Shown: positions 33,645 through 42,264, counted from the first letter of the stretch. The stretch is DNA of 64,000 nt from Streptomyces sp. JH34 (GCF_029428875.1 NZ_JAJSOO010000001.1:4278001-4342000); one strand, 5' to 3'. The notes: a model not told the origin generated them from the sequence alone. Numbers and translations are program-made.

Positions 33645-34337
33645 ATGCTGCTTTCCAGCAAGGGCAAGCACCGTCGCCCGTCCAAGGCCGTCCGCATCGC
33701 GACCCTGGCCGGTGTCACCGGTGCCGCCGTCGCCGTCCCGCTGATGGGCGCGACCGGTGCCTCCGCCGCCTCCGTCGACACCTGGGACGCCGTCGCCCAG
33801 TGCGAGTCCGGTGGCAACTGGTCCATCAACACCGGCAACGGCTACTACGGCGGTCTGCAGTTCTCGGCGTCCAGCTGGGCCGCCGCCGGCGGTACGCAGT
33901 ACGCCGCCCGCGCCGACCTGGCCACCAAGGGCCAGCAGATAGCCACCGCCGAGAAGCTCCTCGAACTGCAGGGCCCGGGAGCCTGGGCCTGCGCCGGTGC
34001 CGGCGGCCTGACGAACGACGGTGTGGACCCGGGCGTCGACACCGGCTCCGGCAAGAACGGCGACACGGACCCGCAGGCCGCGCCGGAGCGCAAGGCCGAG
34101 CAGCCCACCACGCGCAGCGAGAAGCGCACGGCTCCCGAGAAGACCGTCACCACCCCGACCGGCCAGAAGGTCGAGAAGGGCGACGGCGAGTACAAGGTGA
34201 AGGCCGGCGACACCCTCGGCAAGATCGCCGACGCCAAGAAGGTCAAGGGCGGCTGGGAGAAGCTCTTCAAGCTGAACGACGACATCGTCGACGACGCGGA
34301 CCTGATCTTCCCGGGGCAGCAGCTCCACCTGAAGTAG
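33645..34337 (+). CDS. rpfA: Resuscitation-promoting factor RpfA
   Basis: A 230-residue secreted muralytic protein. Signal peptide to about residue 42 (MGATGASAA). The Rpf domain has VDTWDAVAQCESGGNWSINTGNGYYGGLQF with the catalytic glutamate in QCESGG. A short charged linker precedes a C-terminal LysM domain (YKVKAGDTLGKIADAKKVKGGWEKLF). ATG at 33645 has GAGGAG at 33635-33640; an upstream in-frame start at 33633 would lie inside the riboswitch. Expression should respond to c-di-AMP through the leader. Confidence 0.94.
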   Translation: MLLSSKGKHRRPSKAVRIATLAGVTGAAVAVPLMGATGASAASVDTWDAVAQCESGGNWSINTGNGYYGGLQFSASSWAAAGGTQYAARADLATKGQQIATAEKLLELQGPGAWACAGAGGLTNDGVDPGVDTGSGKNGDTDPQAAPERKAEQPTTRSEKRTAPEKTVTTPTGQKVEKGDGEYKVKAGDTLGKIADAKKVKGGWEKLFKLNDDIVDDADLIFPGQQLHLK

Positions 34338-34382
34338 TCGCAACCGGTCCGGGGTCCCCCCTCCTGCCCCGGCGGCCCGGCC

Positions 34383-34417
34383 CGGCCCGGCGCGCATACC
34401 CCCCGCGCGCCGGGCCG
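34383..34417 (+). terminator. rpfA terminator
   Basis: A perfect 13-bp stem (CGGCCCGGCGCGC and complement) with loop ATACCCCCC, 45 bases after rpfA. The rest of the 334-base gap to eno holds the eno promoter region; AAGGAG lies at 34659-34664. Confidence 0.75.
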
Positions 34418-34671
34418 CGGCCGTGTCAGGGGCTCCACGGCGGGCGTGATCCCGGTGCGCCCGCAGGGCCGCCCCGAGGGCGCGCGTTCAGTTCTTGTGG
34501 TTACTCGCCAGTAGAATTCTGGAGCTTTGCCCGTAATGCAGGCCCTTGGGTCCTTTTTCGTCCCAGGGGACGGGCGGACGGCCGACGCAGCGGGCCGAGC
34601 CGGTTAGGCTCGTGGCGCAAGGCCACAGTGACCCTGCACAACCAGTGTCAGATCCCAGAAGGAGATGCCTC

Positions 34672-35958
34672 GTGCCGTCCATCGACGTCGTCGTAGCCAG
34701 GGAAATCCTCGACTCCCGGGGCAACCCCACGGTCGAGGTCGAGGTTGGCCTCGACGACGGCAGCACGGGACGTGCTGCTGTCCCGTCCGGAGCCTCCACC
34801 GGCGCGTTCGAGGCCATCGAGCTTCGCGACGGTGACCCCAACCGCTACCAGGGCAAGGGCGTCGAGAAGGCCGTCCTCGCCGTGATCGAGCAGATCGGCC
34901 CGGAGCTCGTCGGCTACGACGCCACCGAGCAGCGCCTCATCGACCAGGCGATGTTCGACCTGGACGCCACCGAGAACAAGGGCTCCCTCGGCGCCAACGC
35001 CATCCTCGGTGTCTCGCTGGCCGTGGCGCACGCCGCGTCCGAGGCCTCCGACCTCCCGCTGTTCCGCTACCTCGGCGGCCCGAACGCGCACCTGCTGCCC
35101 GTTCCGATGATGAACATCCTGAACGGCGGCTCGCACGCCGACTCCAACGTGGACATCCAGGAGTTCATGATCGCGCCGATCGGCGCCGAGTCGTTCTCCG
35201 AGGCCCTTCGCTGGGGCGCGGAGATCTACCACACGCTGAAGAAGGTCCTGAAGACCAAGGGCCTGTCCACCGGTCTCGGTGACGAGGGCGGCTTCGCCCC
35301 CAACCTCGAGTCCAACCGCGCCGCCCTCGACCTCATCCTCGAGGCCGTCAAGGAGGCCGGTTACGTCCCGGGCCGCGACATCGCGCTCGCGCTCGACGTC
35401 GCCGCGTCCGAGTTCTACAAGGACGGCGTCTACGAGTTCGAGGGCAAGTCCCGCTCGGCCGCCGAGATGACCGAGTACTACGAGGAGCTCGTCTCCGCGT
35501 ACCCGCTGGTCTCCATCGAGGACCCGCTGTACGAGGACGACTGGGCGGGCTGGAAGGTCATCACCGACAAGCTCGGCTCCAAGGTGCAGATCGTCGGTGA
35601 CGACCTGTTCGTCACCAACCCCGAGCGTCTCGCCCGCGGTATCGAGGAGGGCTCGGCCAACGCCCTGCTGGTCAAGGTCAACCAGATCGGCTCGCTGACC
35701 GAGACCCTCGACGCCGTCGAGCTGGCCCAGCGCAACGGCTTCAAGTGCATGATGTCCCACCGCTCCGGTGAGACCGAGGACGTCACCATCGCCGACCTCG
35801 CCGTCGCCGTGAACTGTGGCCAGATCAAGACCGGTGCCCCGGCCCGCTCGGACCGCGTCGCCAAGTACAACCAGCTGCTGCGCATCGAGGAGATCCTCGA
35901 CGACGCCGCGGTGTACGCCGGTCGTTCGGCGTTCCCGCGGTTCCGCTTCGAGGGCTGA
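34672..35958 (+). CDS. eno: Enolase
   Basis: A 428-residue enolase converting 2-phosphoglycerate to phosphoenolpyruvate. Family markers: AREILDSRGNPTVEVEV at the N-terminus, NAILGVSLA, DEGGFAPNL, the metal-binding VSIEDPLYEDDW and GDDLFVTN, the catalytic Lys in LLVKVNQIGSL, and the signature SHRSGETED. GTG at 34672 is preferred (AAGGAG 8 bases upstream, standard MPSIDVV start) over the longer open frame. Confidence 0.98.
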   Translation: MPSIDVVVAREILDSRGNPTVEVEVGLDDGSTGRAAVPSGASTGAFEAIELRDGDPNRYQGKGVEKAVLAVIEQIGPELVGYDATEQRLIDQAMFDLDATENKGSLGANAILGVSLAVAHAASEASDLPLFRYLGGPNAHLLPVPMMNILNGGSHADSNVDIQEFMIAPIGAESFSEALRWGAEIYHTLKKVLKTKGLSTGLGDEGGFAPNLESNRAALDLILEAVKEAGYVPGRDIALALDVAASEFYKDGVYEFEGKSRSAAEMTEYYEELVSAYPLVSIEDPLYEDDWAGWKVITDKLGSKVQIVGDDLFVTNPERLARGIEEGSANALLVKVNQIGSLTETLDAVELAQRNGFKCMMSHRSGETEDVTIADLAVAVNCGQIKTGAPARSDRVAKYNQLLRIEEILDDAAVYAGRSAFPRFRFEG

Positions 35959-35984
35959 CAGCCCGAGTCCGGAGCACCAGCCTC

Positions 35985-36029
35985 CGTCCGTCCCCGCATC
36001 CGGTCCCGTACCGTGTGCGGGGACGGACG
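35985..36029 (+). terminator. Hairpin between eno and ftsB
   Basis: A perfect 14-bp stem CGTCCGTCCCCGCA (35985-35998) with TGCGGGGACGGACG (36016-36029), 26 bases after eno and 23 before the ftsB-like start. It may terminate or attenuate read-through. Confidence 0.65.
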
Positions 36030-36052
36030 TGCGTAACGGGGAGGCGTGAGAC

Positions 36053-36523
36053 ATGGCCGGGAAGGACCGCGACCGGTTCTCCACCGCGACCAGGCTGCGG
36101 CTGCTCGGGGAGCAGACGGCGGCCCGCGTCTACCGGTCCCAGAGCCGCCGCCAGGCACGGCGCTCCCGGCTCACCGGCCGGGCCGCGTTCCTCGCGCTGA
36201 TCGTCTGCTCGCTCGTGGTCGCCCTGGCGTACCCCATGAGGCAGTACATCTCCCAGCGCGACCAGATCGCGGAACAGGAGAGGCTCTCGCAGGAGGCCCA
36301 CCGGCGGACCGAGGAGCTGCGCGACGAGAAGGCGCGGCTCAAGGACGACGCGTACGTCCGCCGTCTCGCGCGCCAGCACCTGCACTACGTGCTGCCCGGG
36401 GAGACCGGCTATACGGTGGTCGACCCGGACGCGGCCGACGTGCGTCGCGGCGAGCCGGGGGCGACGGGGCGGCCCTGGCACTCGAACCTCTGGGACGGCG
36501 TCGACAGCGCCGACCGGGAATGA
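36053..36523 (+). CDS. Septum formation initiator FtsB/DivIC
   Basis: A 156-residue single-pass protein: cytosolic basic N-terminus, one membrane helix (about 43-62), then a coiled coil (QRDQIAEQERLSQEAHRRTEELRDEKARLKDDAYVRRLARQHLHYV) with the family YVLPGE-like ending (LPGETGYTVV). It is part of the divisome FtsB/DivIC group. Location directly after eno is the usual actinobacterial arrangement. Confidence 0.93.
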   Translation: MAGKDRDRFSTATRLRLLGEQTAARVYRSQSRRQARRSRLTGRAAFLALIVCSLVVALAYPMRQYISQRDQIAEQERLSQEAHRRTEELRDEKARLKDDAYVRRLARQHLHYVLPGETGYTVVDPDAADVRRGEPGATGRPWHSNLWDGVDSADRE

Positions 36524-36524
36524 C

Positions 36525-36564
36525 CCCGCACCGGTGCGGGACCCGGGGCACGGGCCGTGCCCCG
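36525..36564. terminator. Two consecutive perfect palindromes
   Basis: CCCGCACCGGTGCGGG (36525-36540) is followed by a second perfect hairpin (10-bp arms CGGGGCACGG and complement, one-base centre, 36544-36564). They lie between ftsB and the DUF501 gene and may lower read-through. Confidence 0.5.
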
Positions 36565-36611
36565 TCCCCGCACCGATTCATACAGTCCGACCGATGACAT
36601 TCAAGGCAGGC

Positions 36612-37154
36612 ATGGACACGCCCCCTCCGCAGACCGAATCCACCGCACCCACCGCTGCGGACATCGCCGCGTTCGAGCTCCAGCTCGGCCGGCCGCCGCG
36701 TGGGCTGCGCGCCATCGCGCACCGCTGCCCGTGCGGCAACCCGGACGTGGTCGAGACGCAGCCCCGTCTGGAGGACGGCACGCCGTTCCCGACGACGTAC
36801 TACCTGACCTGTCCGCGTGCCGCGTCGGCGATCGGCACGCTGGAGGCCAACGGGGTCATGAAGGAGATGACCGAGCGCCTGGCGACGGACCCAGAGCTGG
36901 CGGCCGCCTACCGCGCCGCGCACGAGGACTACCTCGCGCGCCGGGACGCCATCGAGGTGCTGGAGGGCTTCCCCAGCGCGGGCGGGATGCCGGACCGTGT
37001 GAAGTGCCTGCACGTCCTGGTCGGCCACTCGCTGGTGGCGGGCCCCGGGGTCAACCCGCTGGGCGACGAGGCCATCGCGATGCTGCCGGAGTGGTGGGCG
37101 AAGGGCCCGTGCGTCACGCCGTGCGGCTCCGACGCCGGACCCGACGCGTCCTGA
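36612..37154 (+). CDS. DUF501 family protein
   Basis: A 180-residue protein of the actinobacterial DUF501 family: AFELQLGRPPRGLRAIAHRCPCGNPDVVET, FPTTYYLTCPRA, then VKCLHVLVGHSL. The cysteines and histidines (CPCG, CP, CLH, GH) suggest a metal site. ATG at 36612 was chosen because AAGGCAGG precedes it; ATG at 36594 in the same frame lacks a ribosome-binding site. Function unknown; it is nearly always next to eno, ftsB and ppx. Confidence 0.88.
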   Translation: MDTPPPQTESTAPTAADIAAFELQLGRPPRGLRAIAHRCPCGNPDVVETQPRLEDGTPFPTTYYLTCPRAASAIGTLEANGVMKEMTERLATDPELAAAYRAAHEDYLARRDAIEVLEGFPSAGGMPDRVKCLHVLVGHSLVAGPGVNPLGDEAIAMLPEWWAKGPCVTPCGSDAGPDAS

Positions 37155-37188
37155 CCTCCCGCACCGCCCGTACGACCACAGGAGCCCC

Positions 37189-38142
37189 ATGACCCGCGTT
37201 GCCGCCATCGACTGCGGTACCAACTCCATCCGCCTGCTCGTGGCGGACGTGGACCCCGCCACCGGGGACTTCACCGAGCTCGACCGCCGGATGCGGATCG
37301 TCCGGCTCGGCCAGGGTGTCGACCGCACCGGCCGGCTGGCCCCCGAGGCGCTGGAGCGCACCTTCGACGCGTGCCGTGACTACGCGGCCGCGATCAAGGA
37401 GCTCGGTGCCGAGCGGATCCGGTTCGTCGCCACGTCCGCCTCCCGGGACGCGGAGAACAGCGACACGTTCGTCCGCGGTGTCCTGGAGATCCTGGGCGTC
37501 GAGCCCGAGGTCGTCACGGGCGACAGGGAGGCACAGCTCTCCTTCGACGGCGCCACGAAGGAACTGGTGGGCGCCGACCACCTGGAGAAGCCGTACCTCG
37601 TCGTGGACATCGGCGGCGGTTCCACGGAGTTCGTGGTGGGCGACGACCGTGTCCGCGCCGCCCGGTCCGTCGACATCGGCTGCGTGCGGATGACCGAGCG
37701 TCATCTCGTCGTGGACGGGGCCGTGGTGGACCCGCCGACGCCCGACCGGATCGCCGCGATCCGCGCGGACGTCGGGGCCGCCCTGGACCTCGCCGAGCAG
37801 ACCGTGCCGATCTCCTCGGCGGCGACGCTCGTCGGCCTGGCGGGGACGGTCACCACCGTGGCCGCGATGGCGCTCGGGCTGGAGGAGTACGACTCCGAGG
37901 CGATCCACCACTCCCGGGTCTCCGTCGAGCGCGTCCGGGAGATCACGGAGCGGCTGCTCGCCTCGACGCACGAGGAACGCGCCGCGATCCCCGCGATGCA
38001 CCCGGGGAGGGTCGATGTGATCGCCGCGGGGGCCGTCGTCCTGCTCGCCGTGATGGAGCGGGCCGGGGCCCACGAGGTCGTCGTCAGTGAACACGACATC
38101 CTCGACGGCATAGCTCACAGCTGCGCAGCCGAGGCGCGCTGA
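37189..38142 (+). CDS. ppx: Exopolyphosphatase / guanosine pentaphosphatase (Ppx/GppA)
   Basis: A 317-residue ASKHA-fold phosphatase with the first phosphate-binding loop IDCGTNSIRLLV, the FVATSASRDAENS segment and the second loop VDIGGGSTEFV. It belongs to the short actinobacterial Ppx form that lacks the C-terminal HD region. The role is hydrolysis of polyphosphate or pppGpp. It follows DUF501 by 34 bases, probably one transcript. Confidence 0.93.
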   Translation: MTRVAAIDCGTNSIRLLVADVDPATGDFTELDRRMRIVRLGQGVDRTGRLAPEALERTFDACRDYAAAIKELGAERIRFVATSASRDAENSDTFVRGVLEILGVEPEVVTGDREAQLSFDGATKELVGADHLEKPYLVVDIGGGSTEFVVGDDRVRAARSVDIGCVRMTERHLVVDGAVVDPPTPDRIAAIRADVGAALDLAEQTVPISSAATLVGLAGTVTTVAAMALGLEEYDSEAIHHSRVSVERVREITERLLASTHEERAAIPAMHPGRVDVIAAGAVVLLAVMERAGAHEVVVSEHDILDGIAHSCAAEAR

Positions 38143-38167
38143 GGCGGTGCCGGTGCCGGGTGGGGCG

Positions 38168-38437
38168 TCACAGGTTGCGGTCGACGTCCCGCCGGTCGCC
38201 CACCTTGACGACGAGGATGACGAGTTCACCATCGTCGATCTGGTAGGCGATTCGGTAGCTTCCGACCCGGAGCCGGTAGAGGCCCGACGGGCCGGTGAAC
38301 CTCTTGACGTCGGCGTCCTGGCGGTACGGGTCGTCACCGAGTGAGGTCAGCGCGGTCAGGATGCGCATGGCGTCGGGGCGGCTGATGGCCCGCAGTTGCC
38401 GCTGCGCCGCCGTGGTGAAGCGGAAGGCGTACTTCAC
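38168..38437 (-). CDS. RelE/ParE-type toxin
   Basis: An 89-residue RelE-fold protein: KYAFRFTTAAQRQLRAISRPDAMRIL, then GLYRLRVGSYRIAYQIDDGELVILVVKVGDRRDVDR. The R..YR..Y pattern and the final HR-like RRDVDR segment match ribosome-dependent RelE RNases. Its GTG start overlaps the antitoxin stop (GTGA). Inserted between ppx and ndh on the opposite strand. Confidence 0.9.
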   Translation of the reverse strand: MKYAFRFTTAAQRQLRAISRPDAMRILTALTSLGDDPYRQDADVKRFTGPSGLYRLRVGSYRIAYQIDDGELVILVVKVGDRRDVDRNL

Positions 38438-38706
38438 GCCGCCTCGCCGTCCTGCTCGGTGAACAGGTCCGCCAGCAGTTCCGCCATGGTCACGGTGCTG
38501 CCTCCCTCGGCCAGCACCGCTTCGGCCTCGCGCGCCAGCATCACATCGGCCGCTTCCTCCAACGCTTCGAAGTCCGAGATCGGCACTACGGCCGCCACCG
38601 GGGCGCCATTGCGTGTGATGACGGTCGGGACGCCCTCCTCGGCCCGGTTGATGTGGTCGGCGAGGTGTGCGCGGGCTTCCCGTACGGTCACGGAGTTCTC
38701 AGTCAT
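38434..38706 (-). CDS. Phd/YefM-type antitoxin
   Basis: A 90-residue antitoxin: SVTVREARAHLADHINRAEEGVPTVITRNGAPVAAVVPISDF is the DNA-binding half; the acidic end binds the toxin. ATG at 38706 fits the family start; longer frames upstream are not needed. TGTAC-type repeats lie just upstream. Confidence 0.9.
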   Translation of the reverse strand: MTENSVTVREARAHLADHINRAEEGVPTVITRNGAPVAAVVPISDFEALEEAADVMLAREAEAVLAEGGSTVTMAELLADLFTEQDGEAA

Positions 38707-38713
38707 GCGGCCA

Positions 38714-38737
38714 GTGTACGCGTGTACGTGTACACGT
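38714..38737. promoter_or_regulatory. YefM-type operator
   Basis: Three TGTAC-containing hexamers (TGTACG at 38715 and 38723, TGTACA at 38729), the last within the perfect palindrome ACGTGTACACGT (38726-38737). TGTACA motifs are the known binding elements of YefM-family repressors; the site starts 8 bases before the antitoxin ATG. Confidence 0.7.
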
Positions 38738-38864
38738 GGGGCCTGTCGGGAGTCGCGTTCGCGCACGATCCTCGACGGGACCGCCTGGTCGGGCCGCCTG
38801 GTCGCCGGAGCGCCGCGGGGGCGGTGAGCTGATGCTCAAACGCATTCCAGCCTGCACTTCTGAG

Positions 38865-38910
38865 CTTGCGGGAGGCCTCCCCGGACCCGTCCGGGAAGGC
38901 CTCCCGCAAG
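38865..38910. terminator. 21-bp hairpin in the toxin-antitoxin / ndh intergenic region
   Basis: CTTGCGGGAGGCCT pairs with AGGCCTCCCGCAAG (14 bp), then after one C-A mismatch CCCGGAC pairs with GTCCGGG. This very stable hairpin precedes the putative Rex site. It may insulate ndh from transcription entering from the left. No gene is seen in 38707-39250. Confidence 0.65.
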
Positions 38911-38926
38911 GTGCCGCGACGAAGTT

Positions 38927-38942
38927 CGTGAACTTCTTCACA
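38927..38942 (+). promoter_or_regulatory. Putative Rex (redox repressor) operator
   Basis: CGTGAACTTCTTCACA matches the Rex consensus TGTGAANNNNTTCACA at all fixed positions except the first. It lies 308 bases before ndh. Established knowledge: ndh is a Rex target in S. coelicolor. The distance implies a long leader or a distal promoter. An overlapping palindrome GAAGTTC-GT-GAACTTC spans 38921-38936. Confidence 0.6.
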
Positions 38943-39250
38943 AGGAATTCGGCCCCACTGGGCGAAGTTCTTTCTCCGGGGGCCCGTCCGGGCGGTCCTC
39001 GGTTCCGCGCGGGGGTGGTGCGGGGATGTTTCGGGGGTGTGGCACGCGGGCGTCCCGGGCAGGTGGTTCATGCCCGTCAGCGGCTCCAGTGCCAGCTCAC
39101 AAGTGGTTAACAACGTTCGCCGGAACCTCGTGGTTCCCTACCCGCATCATGACCTGGGTCACGTGGGCGGGGCAGTGTAGCAGAGGGTGGCGCATACCTT
39201 GTGAAGGGGCTCACGAGCATGCCCCCCGAGTGGGGTGGATACTCGATGGC

Positions 39251-40654
39251 ATGAGCACCACGGAGCGTCCCAGGATCCTCGTTGTAGGCGGTGGGTACGT
39301 AGGCCTGTACGCAGCTCGTCGCATTCTGAAGAAGATGCGGTATGGAGAGGCGACCGTCACGGTCGTCGACCCGCGCTCGTACATGACGTACCAGCCCTTC
39401 CTCCCCGAAGCTGCTGCCGGCAGCATCTCGCCTCGGCATGTCGTCGTCCCGCTGCGACGCGTGCTGCCCAAGGCCGAGGTCCTCACCGGCCGAGTCACGA
39501 CCATCGATCAGGACCGCAAGGTCGCCACGGTCGCGCCGCTCGTCGGCGAGGCCTACGAGCTGCCCTTCGACTACCTGGTCATCGCGATGGGCGCGGTCTC
39601 CCGTACCTTCCCGATCCCCGGCCTCGCCGAGCAGGGCATCGGCATGAAGGGCATCGAGGAGTCCATCGGTCTGCGCAACCACGTCCTCGAGCAGCTGGAC
39701 AAGGCCGACTCGACGACCGACGAGGACGTCCGCCGCAAGGCGCTGACGTTCGTCTTCGTGGGCGGCGGCTTCGCCGGCGCGGAGACCATCGGCGAGGTCG
39801 AGGACATGGCGCGCGACGCGGCGAAGTACTACACGAGCGTGAAGCGCGAGGACATGCGCTTCATCCTGGTCGACGCCGCCGACAAGATCCTTCCCGAGGT
39901 CGGCCCGAAGCTGGGCGCGTACGGCAAGGAGCACCTGGAGAGCCGTGGTGTCGAGGTCTACCTCTCGACCTCCATGGACTCCTGCGTCGACGGTCACGTC
40001 GTCCTGAAGAACGGCCTCGAGGTCGACTCCAGCACGATCGTGTGGACGGCCGGCGTGAAGCCGAACCCGGCGCTGGCGCGCTTCGGGCTGCCGCTCGGTC
40101 CGCGTGGTCACGTGGACACCTCCGAGAAGCTCCAGGTCCAGGGCACCGACTACATCTGGGCCGCGGGCGACAACGCCCAGGTGCCCGACATGGTCGGCCG
40201 CCGCGCCGGCAACCCGAACGCCTGGTGCCCGCCGAACGCCCAGCACGCGCTGCGTCAGGCCAAGGTCCTCGGTGACAACGTCATCTCCGGTATGCGGGGC
40301 TTCCCGCAGAAGGAGTACAGCCACGCCAACAAGGGTGCGGTCGCCGGTCTCGGCCTGCACAAGGGCGTCGCGATGATCGTCATGGGCAAGGTGAAGATCA
40401 AGGTCAAGGGCCGTCTCGCCTGGTACATGCACCGTGGCTACCACGGCATGGCCATGCCGACCTGGAACCGCAAGATCCGGATCTTCGCGGACTGGACGCT
40501 GGCGATGTTCCTGAAGCGCGAGGTCGTCTCGCTCGGCGCCATGGAGACTCCGCGCGAGGAGTTCTACGAGGCCGCCAAGCCGAGCCCCGCGCCCGTCGCG
40601 GCCAAGGCCGACGGCGACAAGAGCAAGTCCGGCGAGAAGGCCAAGGCCTCCTAG
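39251..40654 (+). CDS. ndh: Type II NADH dehydrogenase
   Basis: A 467-residue flavoprotein with two dinucleotide folds: FAD loop ILVVGGGYVGLYAARRI and NADH loop FVFVGGGFAGAETIGE. YQPFLPEAAAGSISPRHVVVPLR and the later WAAGDNAQVPD segment are typical NDH-2 markers, as is the amphipathic C-terminal region with YMHRGYHGMAMPTWNRK for membrane attachment. It oxidises NADH and reduces menaquinone without pumping protons. ATG at 39251 gives the expected start. A Lys-rich low-complexity tail ends the protein. Confidence 0.95.
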   Translation: MSTTERPRILVVGGGYVGLYAARRILKKMRYGEATVTVVDPRSYMTYQPFLPEAAAGSISPRHVVVPLRRVLPKAEVLTGRVTTIDQDRKVATVAPLVGEAYELPFDYLVIAMGAVSRTFPIPGLAEQGIGMKGIEESIGLRNHVLEQLDKADSTTDEDVRRKALTFVFVGGGFAGAETIGEVEDMARDAAKYYTSVKREDMRFILVDAADKILPEVGPKLGAYGKEHLESRGVEVYLSTSMDSCVDGHVVLKNGLEVDSSTIVWTAGVKPNPALARFGLPLGPRGHVDTSEKLQVQGTDYIWAAGDNAQVPDMVGRRAGNPNAWCPPNAQHALRQAKVLGDNVISGMRGFPQKEYSHANKGAVAGLGLHKGVAMIVMGKVKIKVKGRLAWYMHRGYHGMAMPTWNRKIRIFADWTLAMFLKREVVSLGAMETPREEFYEAAKPSPAPVAAKADGDKSKSGEKAKAS

Positions 40655-40667
40655 CGCCCGTACGTCA

Positions 40668-40711
40668 CCGAAGGGGTCGTCCGCCATCCGTGGTGCGGAC
40701 GGCCCCTTCGG
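40668..40711 (+). terminator. ndh terminator
   Basis: CCGAAGGGG and CGTCCGC pair with GCGGACG and CCCCTTCGG across a short loop (one unpaired T), 14 bases after the ndh stop. Confidence 0.8.
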
Positions 40712-40763
40712 CGTTCCCGGCCCCTTCGGCGTTCCCGGGCGCTCCTGGGAGCCCGGGAACGCC
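40701..40763. repeat. 18-bp tandem repeat and nested hairpin
   Basis: GGCCCCTTCGGCGTTCCC occurs twice in tandem (40701-40718, 40719-40736). The second copy forms a hairpin with downstream sequence (GGCGTTCCCGGGC with GCCCGGGAACGCC, 40728-40763). The unit overlaps the 3' arm of the ndh terminator, so alternative foldings are possible. Confidence 0.75.
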
Positions 40764-40944
40764 GCCAACTAGATGGCCAGTGCAGGCATTTTGCCGTTCC
40801 GTTGCCCTGGAGCGGGATGGCGCGGGTGCCGGACGGTGTTGTTGGAGGTGTACCTCGCCCCGGCCCCGAGGTGTCGCGGCCGGGTTCGGGTGCGTATATG
40901 CGAATTTGGGCACATTCGGAAACACCACCACGGAGGTGTGCGCC

Positions 40945-42249
40945 ATGGCCGACGCCGCGTCGCGGCTGACCGCTCTTGCCGAAGAGTTGCTGGGAGAACC
41001 CCTGCCGGTCCGGATCCGGGCCTGGGACGGCAGCGAATCCGGTCCGCCGGGTGCCCCCGTCCTCGTCCTGCGCCACCGCCGTGCCCTGCGCCGACTGCTG
41101 TGGAAGCCGGGCGAACTGGGCCTGGCCCGCGCCTGGGTGGCCGGCGAGATCGACGTCGACGGTGACCTGTACGCGGTCCTGGACGCCATGGCGTCCCTGC
41201 TCTGGGAACGCGGTGCCGACGCCAAGGACAGCGTCCACCCCGTCCGCGATCCGAAGGTGCGGGCGTTCGGCCGCGGCCTCGTCGAACTGGCCGGACCCTG
41301 GCCGCCGCCGCCCCCGCCCGCCGAGGAGGTCCGCCGCCGGACCGGCCCTCTGCACACCCGGCGCCGCGACAAGGAAGCCATCAGCCACCACTACGACGTG
41401 GGCAACGACTTCTACGCCATGGTCCTCGGCCCGTCCATGGTCTACTCCTGCGCCTACTGGCGGGACGGCGCGACGCTCGAGGAAGCCCAGCGCGACAAGC
41501 TCGACCTCGTCTGCCGCAAGCTCGCCCTCAAGGAGGGCGACCGCCTCCTCGACGTCGGCTGCGGCTGGGGCTCCATGGCGATCCACGCCGCCCGTGAGTA
41601 CGGGGCCCGGGTCACCGGGGTGACCCTCTCCACCGAACAGGCCGCCTTCGCCCGCAAGCGCATCGCCGAGGAGGGCCTCACCGACCGCATCGAGATCCGC
41701 GTCCAGGACTACCGGGACGTCAGGGACGGCCCGTACGACGCCATCTCCTCGATCGGCATGGCCGAGCACGTGGGGTCGGTCCGCTTCCGCGAGTACGCCG
41801 ACGACCTCTACGCACTCCTCAGACCGGGGGGCCGACTGCTCAACCACCAGATCGCCCGCCGCCCGGAGAAGGACGAGACGGCCTACCGCGTCGACGACTT
41901 CATCGACGCCTACGTCTTCCCCGACGGTGAACTGGCCCCGGTGGGCCGCACCGTCGCCACCCTGGAGGAGGCCGGTTTCGAGGCCCGGGACGTCGAGGCG
42001 ATCCGCGAGCACTACGCACTGACCCTGCGTCAGTGGGTGGCCAATCTGGAGAAGCACTGGAAGGAAGCCGTACGGGCCACCTCGCCCGGCCGGGCCAGGG
42101 TGTGGCGGCTCTACATGGCCGCCTCCGCGCTCTCCTTCGAGCACAACAAGATCGGCGTCAACCAGATCCTCGCGGTGCGTCCGCGGGAGGGCGGAGCGGC
42201 CGGTGTGCCGCTGCGGGCCCGTGACTGGACGGCGTCGGCGAACGGCTGA
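40945..42249 (+). CDS. cfa: Cyclopropane-fatty-acyl-phospholipid synthase-like SAM methyltransferase
   Basis: A 434-residue enzyme. The N-terminal non-catalytic domain (about 1-140) is followed by the Cfa core: SHHYDVGNDFYAMVLGPSMVYSCAYW, the SAM motif LLDVGCGWGSMAIHAA, the carbonate/substrate loop SIGMAEHVG, and the terminal MAASALSFEHNKIGVNQILAV. It adds a methylene group across a double bond of membrane lipids. ATG at 40945 has GGAGG 7 bases upstream. The frame extends upstream into the intergenic hairpins, which is not coding. Confidence 0.93.
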   Translation: MADAASRLTALAEELLGEPLPVRIRAWDGSESGPPGAPVLVLRHRRALRRLLWKPGELGLARAWVAGEIDVDGDLYAVLDAMASLLWERGADAKDSVHPVRDPKVRAFGRGLVELAGPWPPPPPPAEEVRRRTGPLHTRRRDKEAISHHYDVGNDFYAMVLGPSMVYSCAYWRDGATLEEAQRDKLDLVCRKLALKEGDRLLDVGCGWGSMAIHAAREYGARVTGVTLSTEQAAFARKRIAEEGLTDRIEIRVQDYRDVRDGPYDAISSIGMAEHVGSVRFREYADDLYALLRPGGRLLNHQIARRPEKDETAYRVDDFIDAYVFPDGELAPVGRTVATLEEAGFEARDVEAIREHYALTLRQWVANLEKHWKEAVRATSPGRARVWRLYMAASALSFEHNKIGVNQILAVRPREGGAAGVPLRARDWTASANG

Positions 42250-42264
42250 TCAGGGAAAGCGGAA

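Noticed and set aside
38703..39113. Minus-strand and plus-strand frames in the gap before ndh
   Set aside because: They run across a 21-bp hairpin and the Rex-like site and show no motif.
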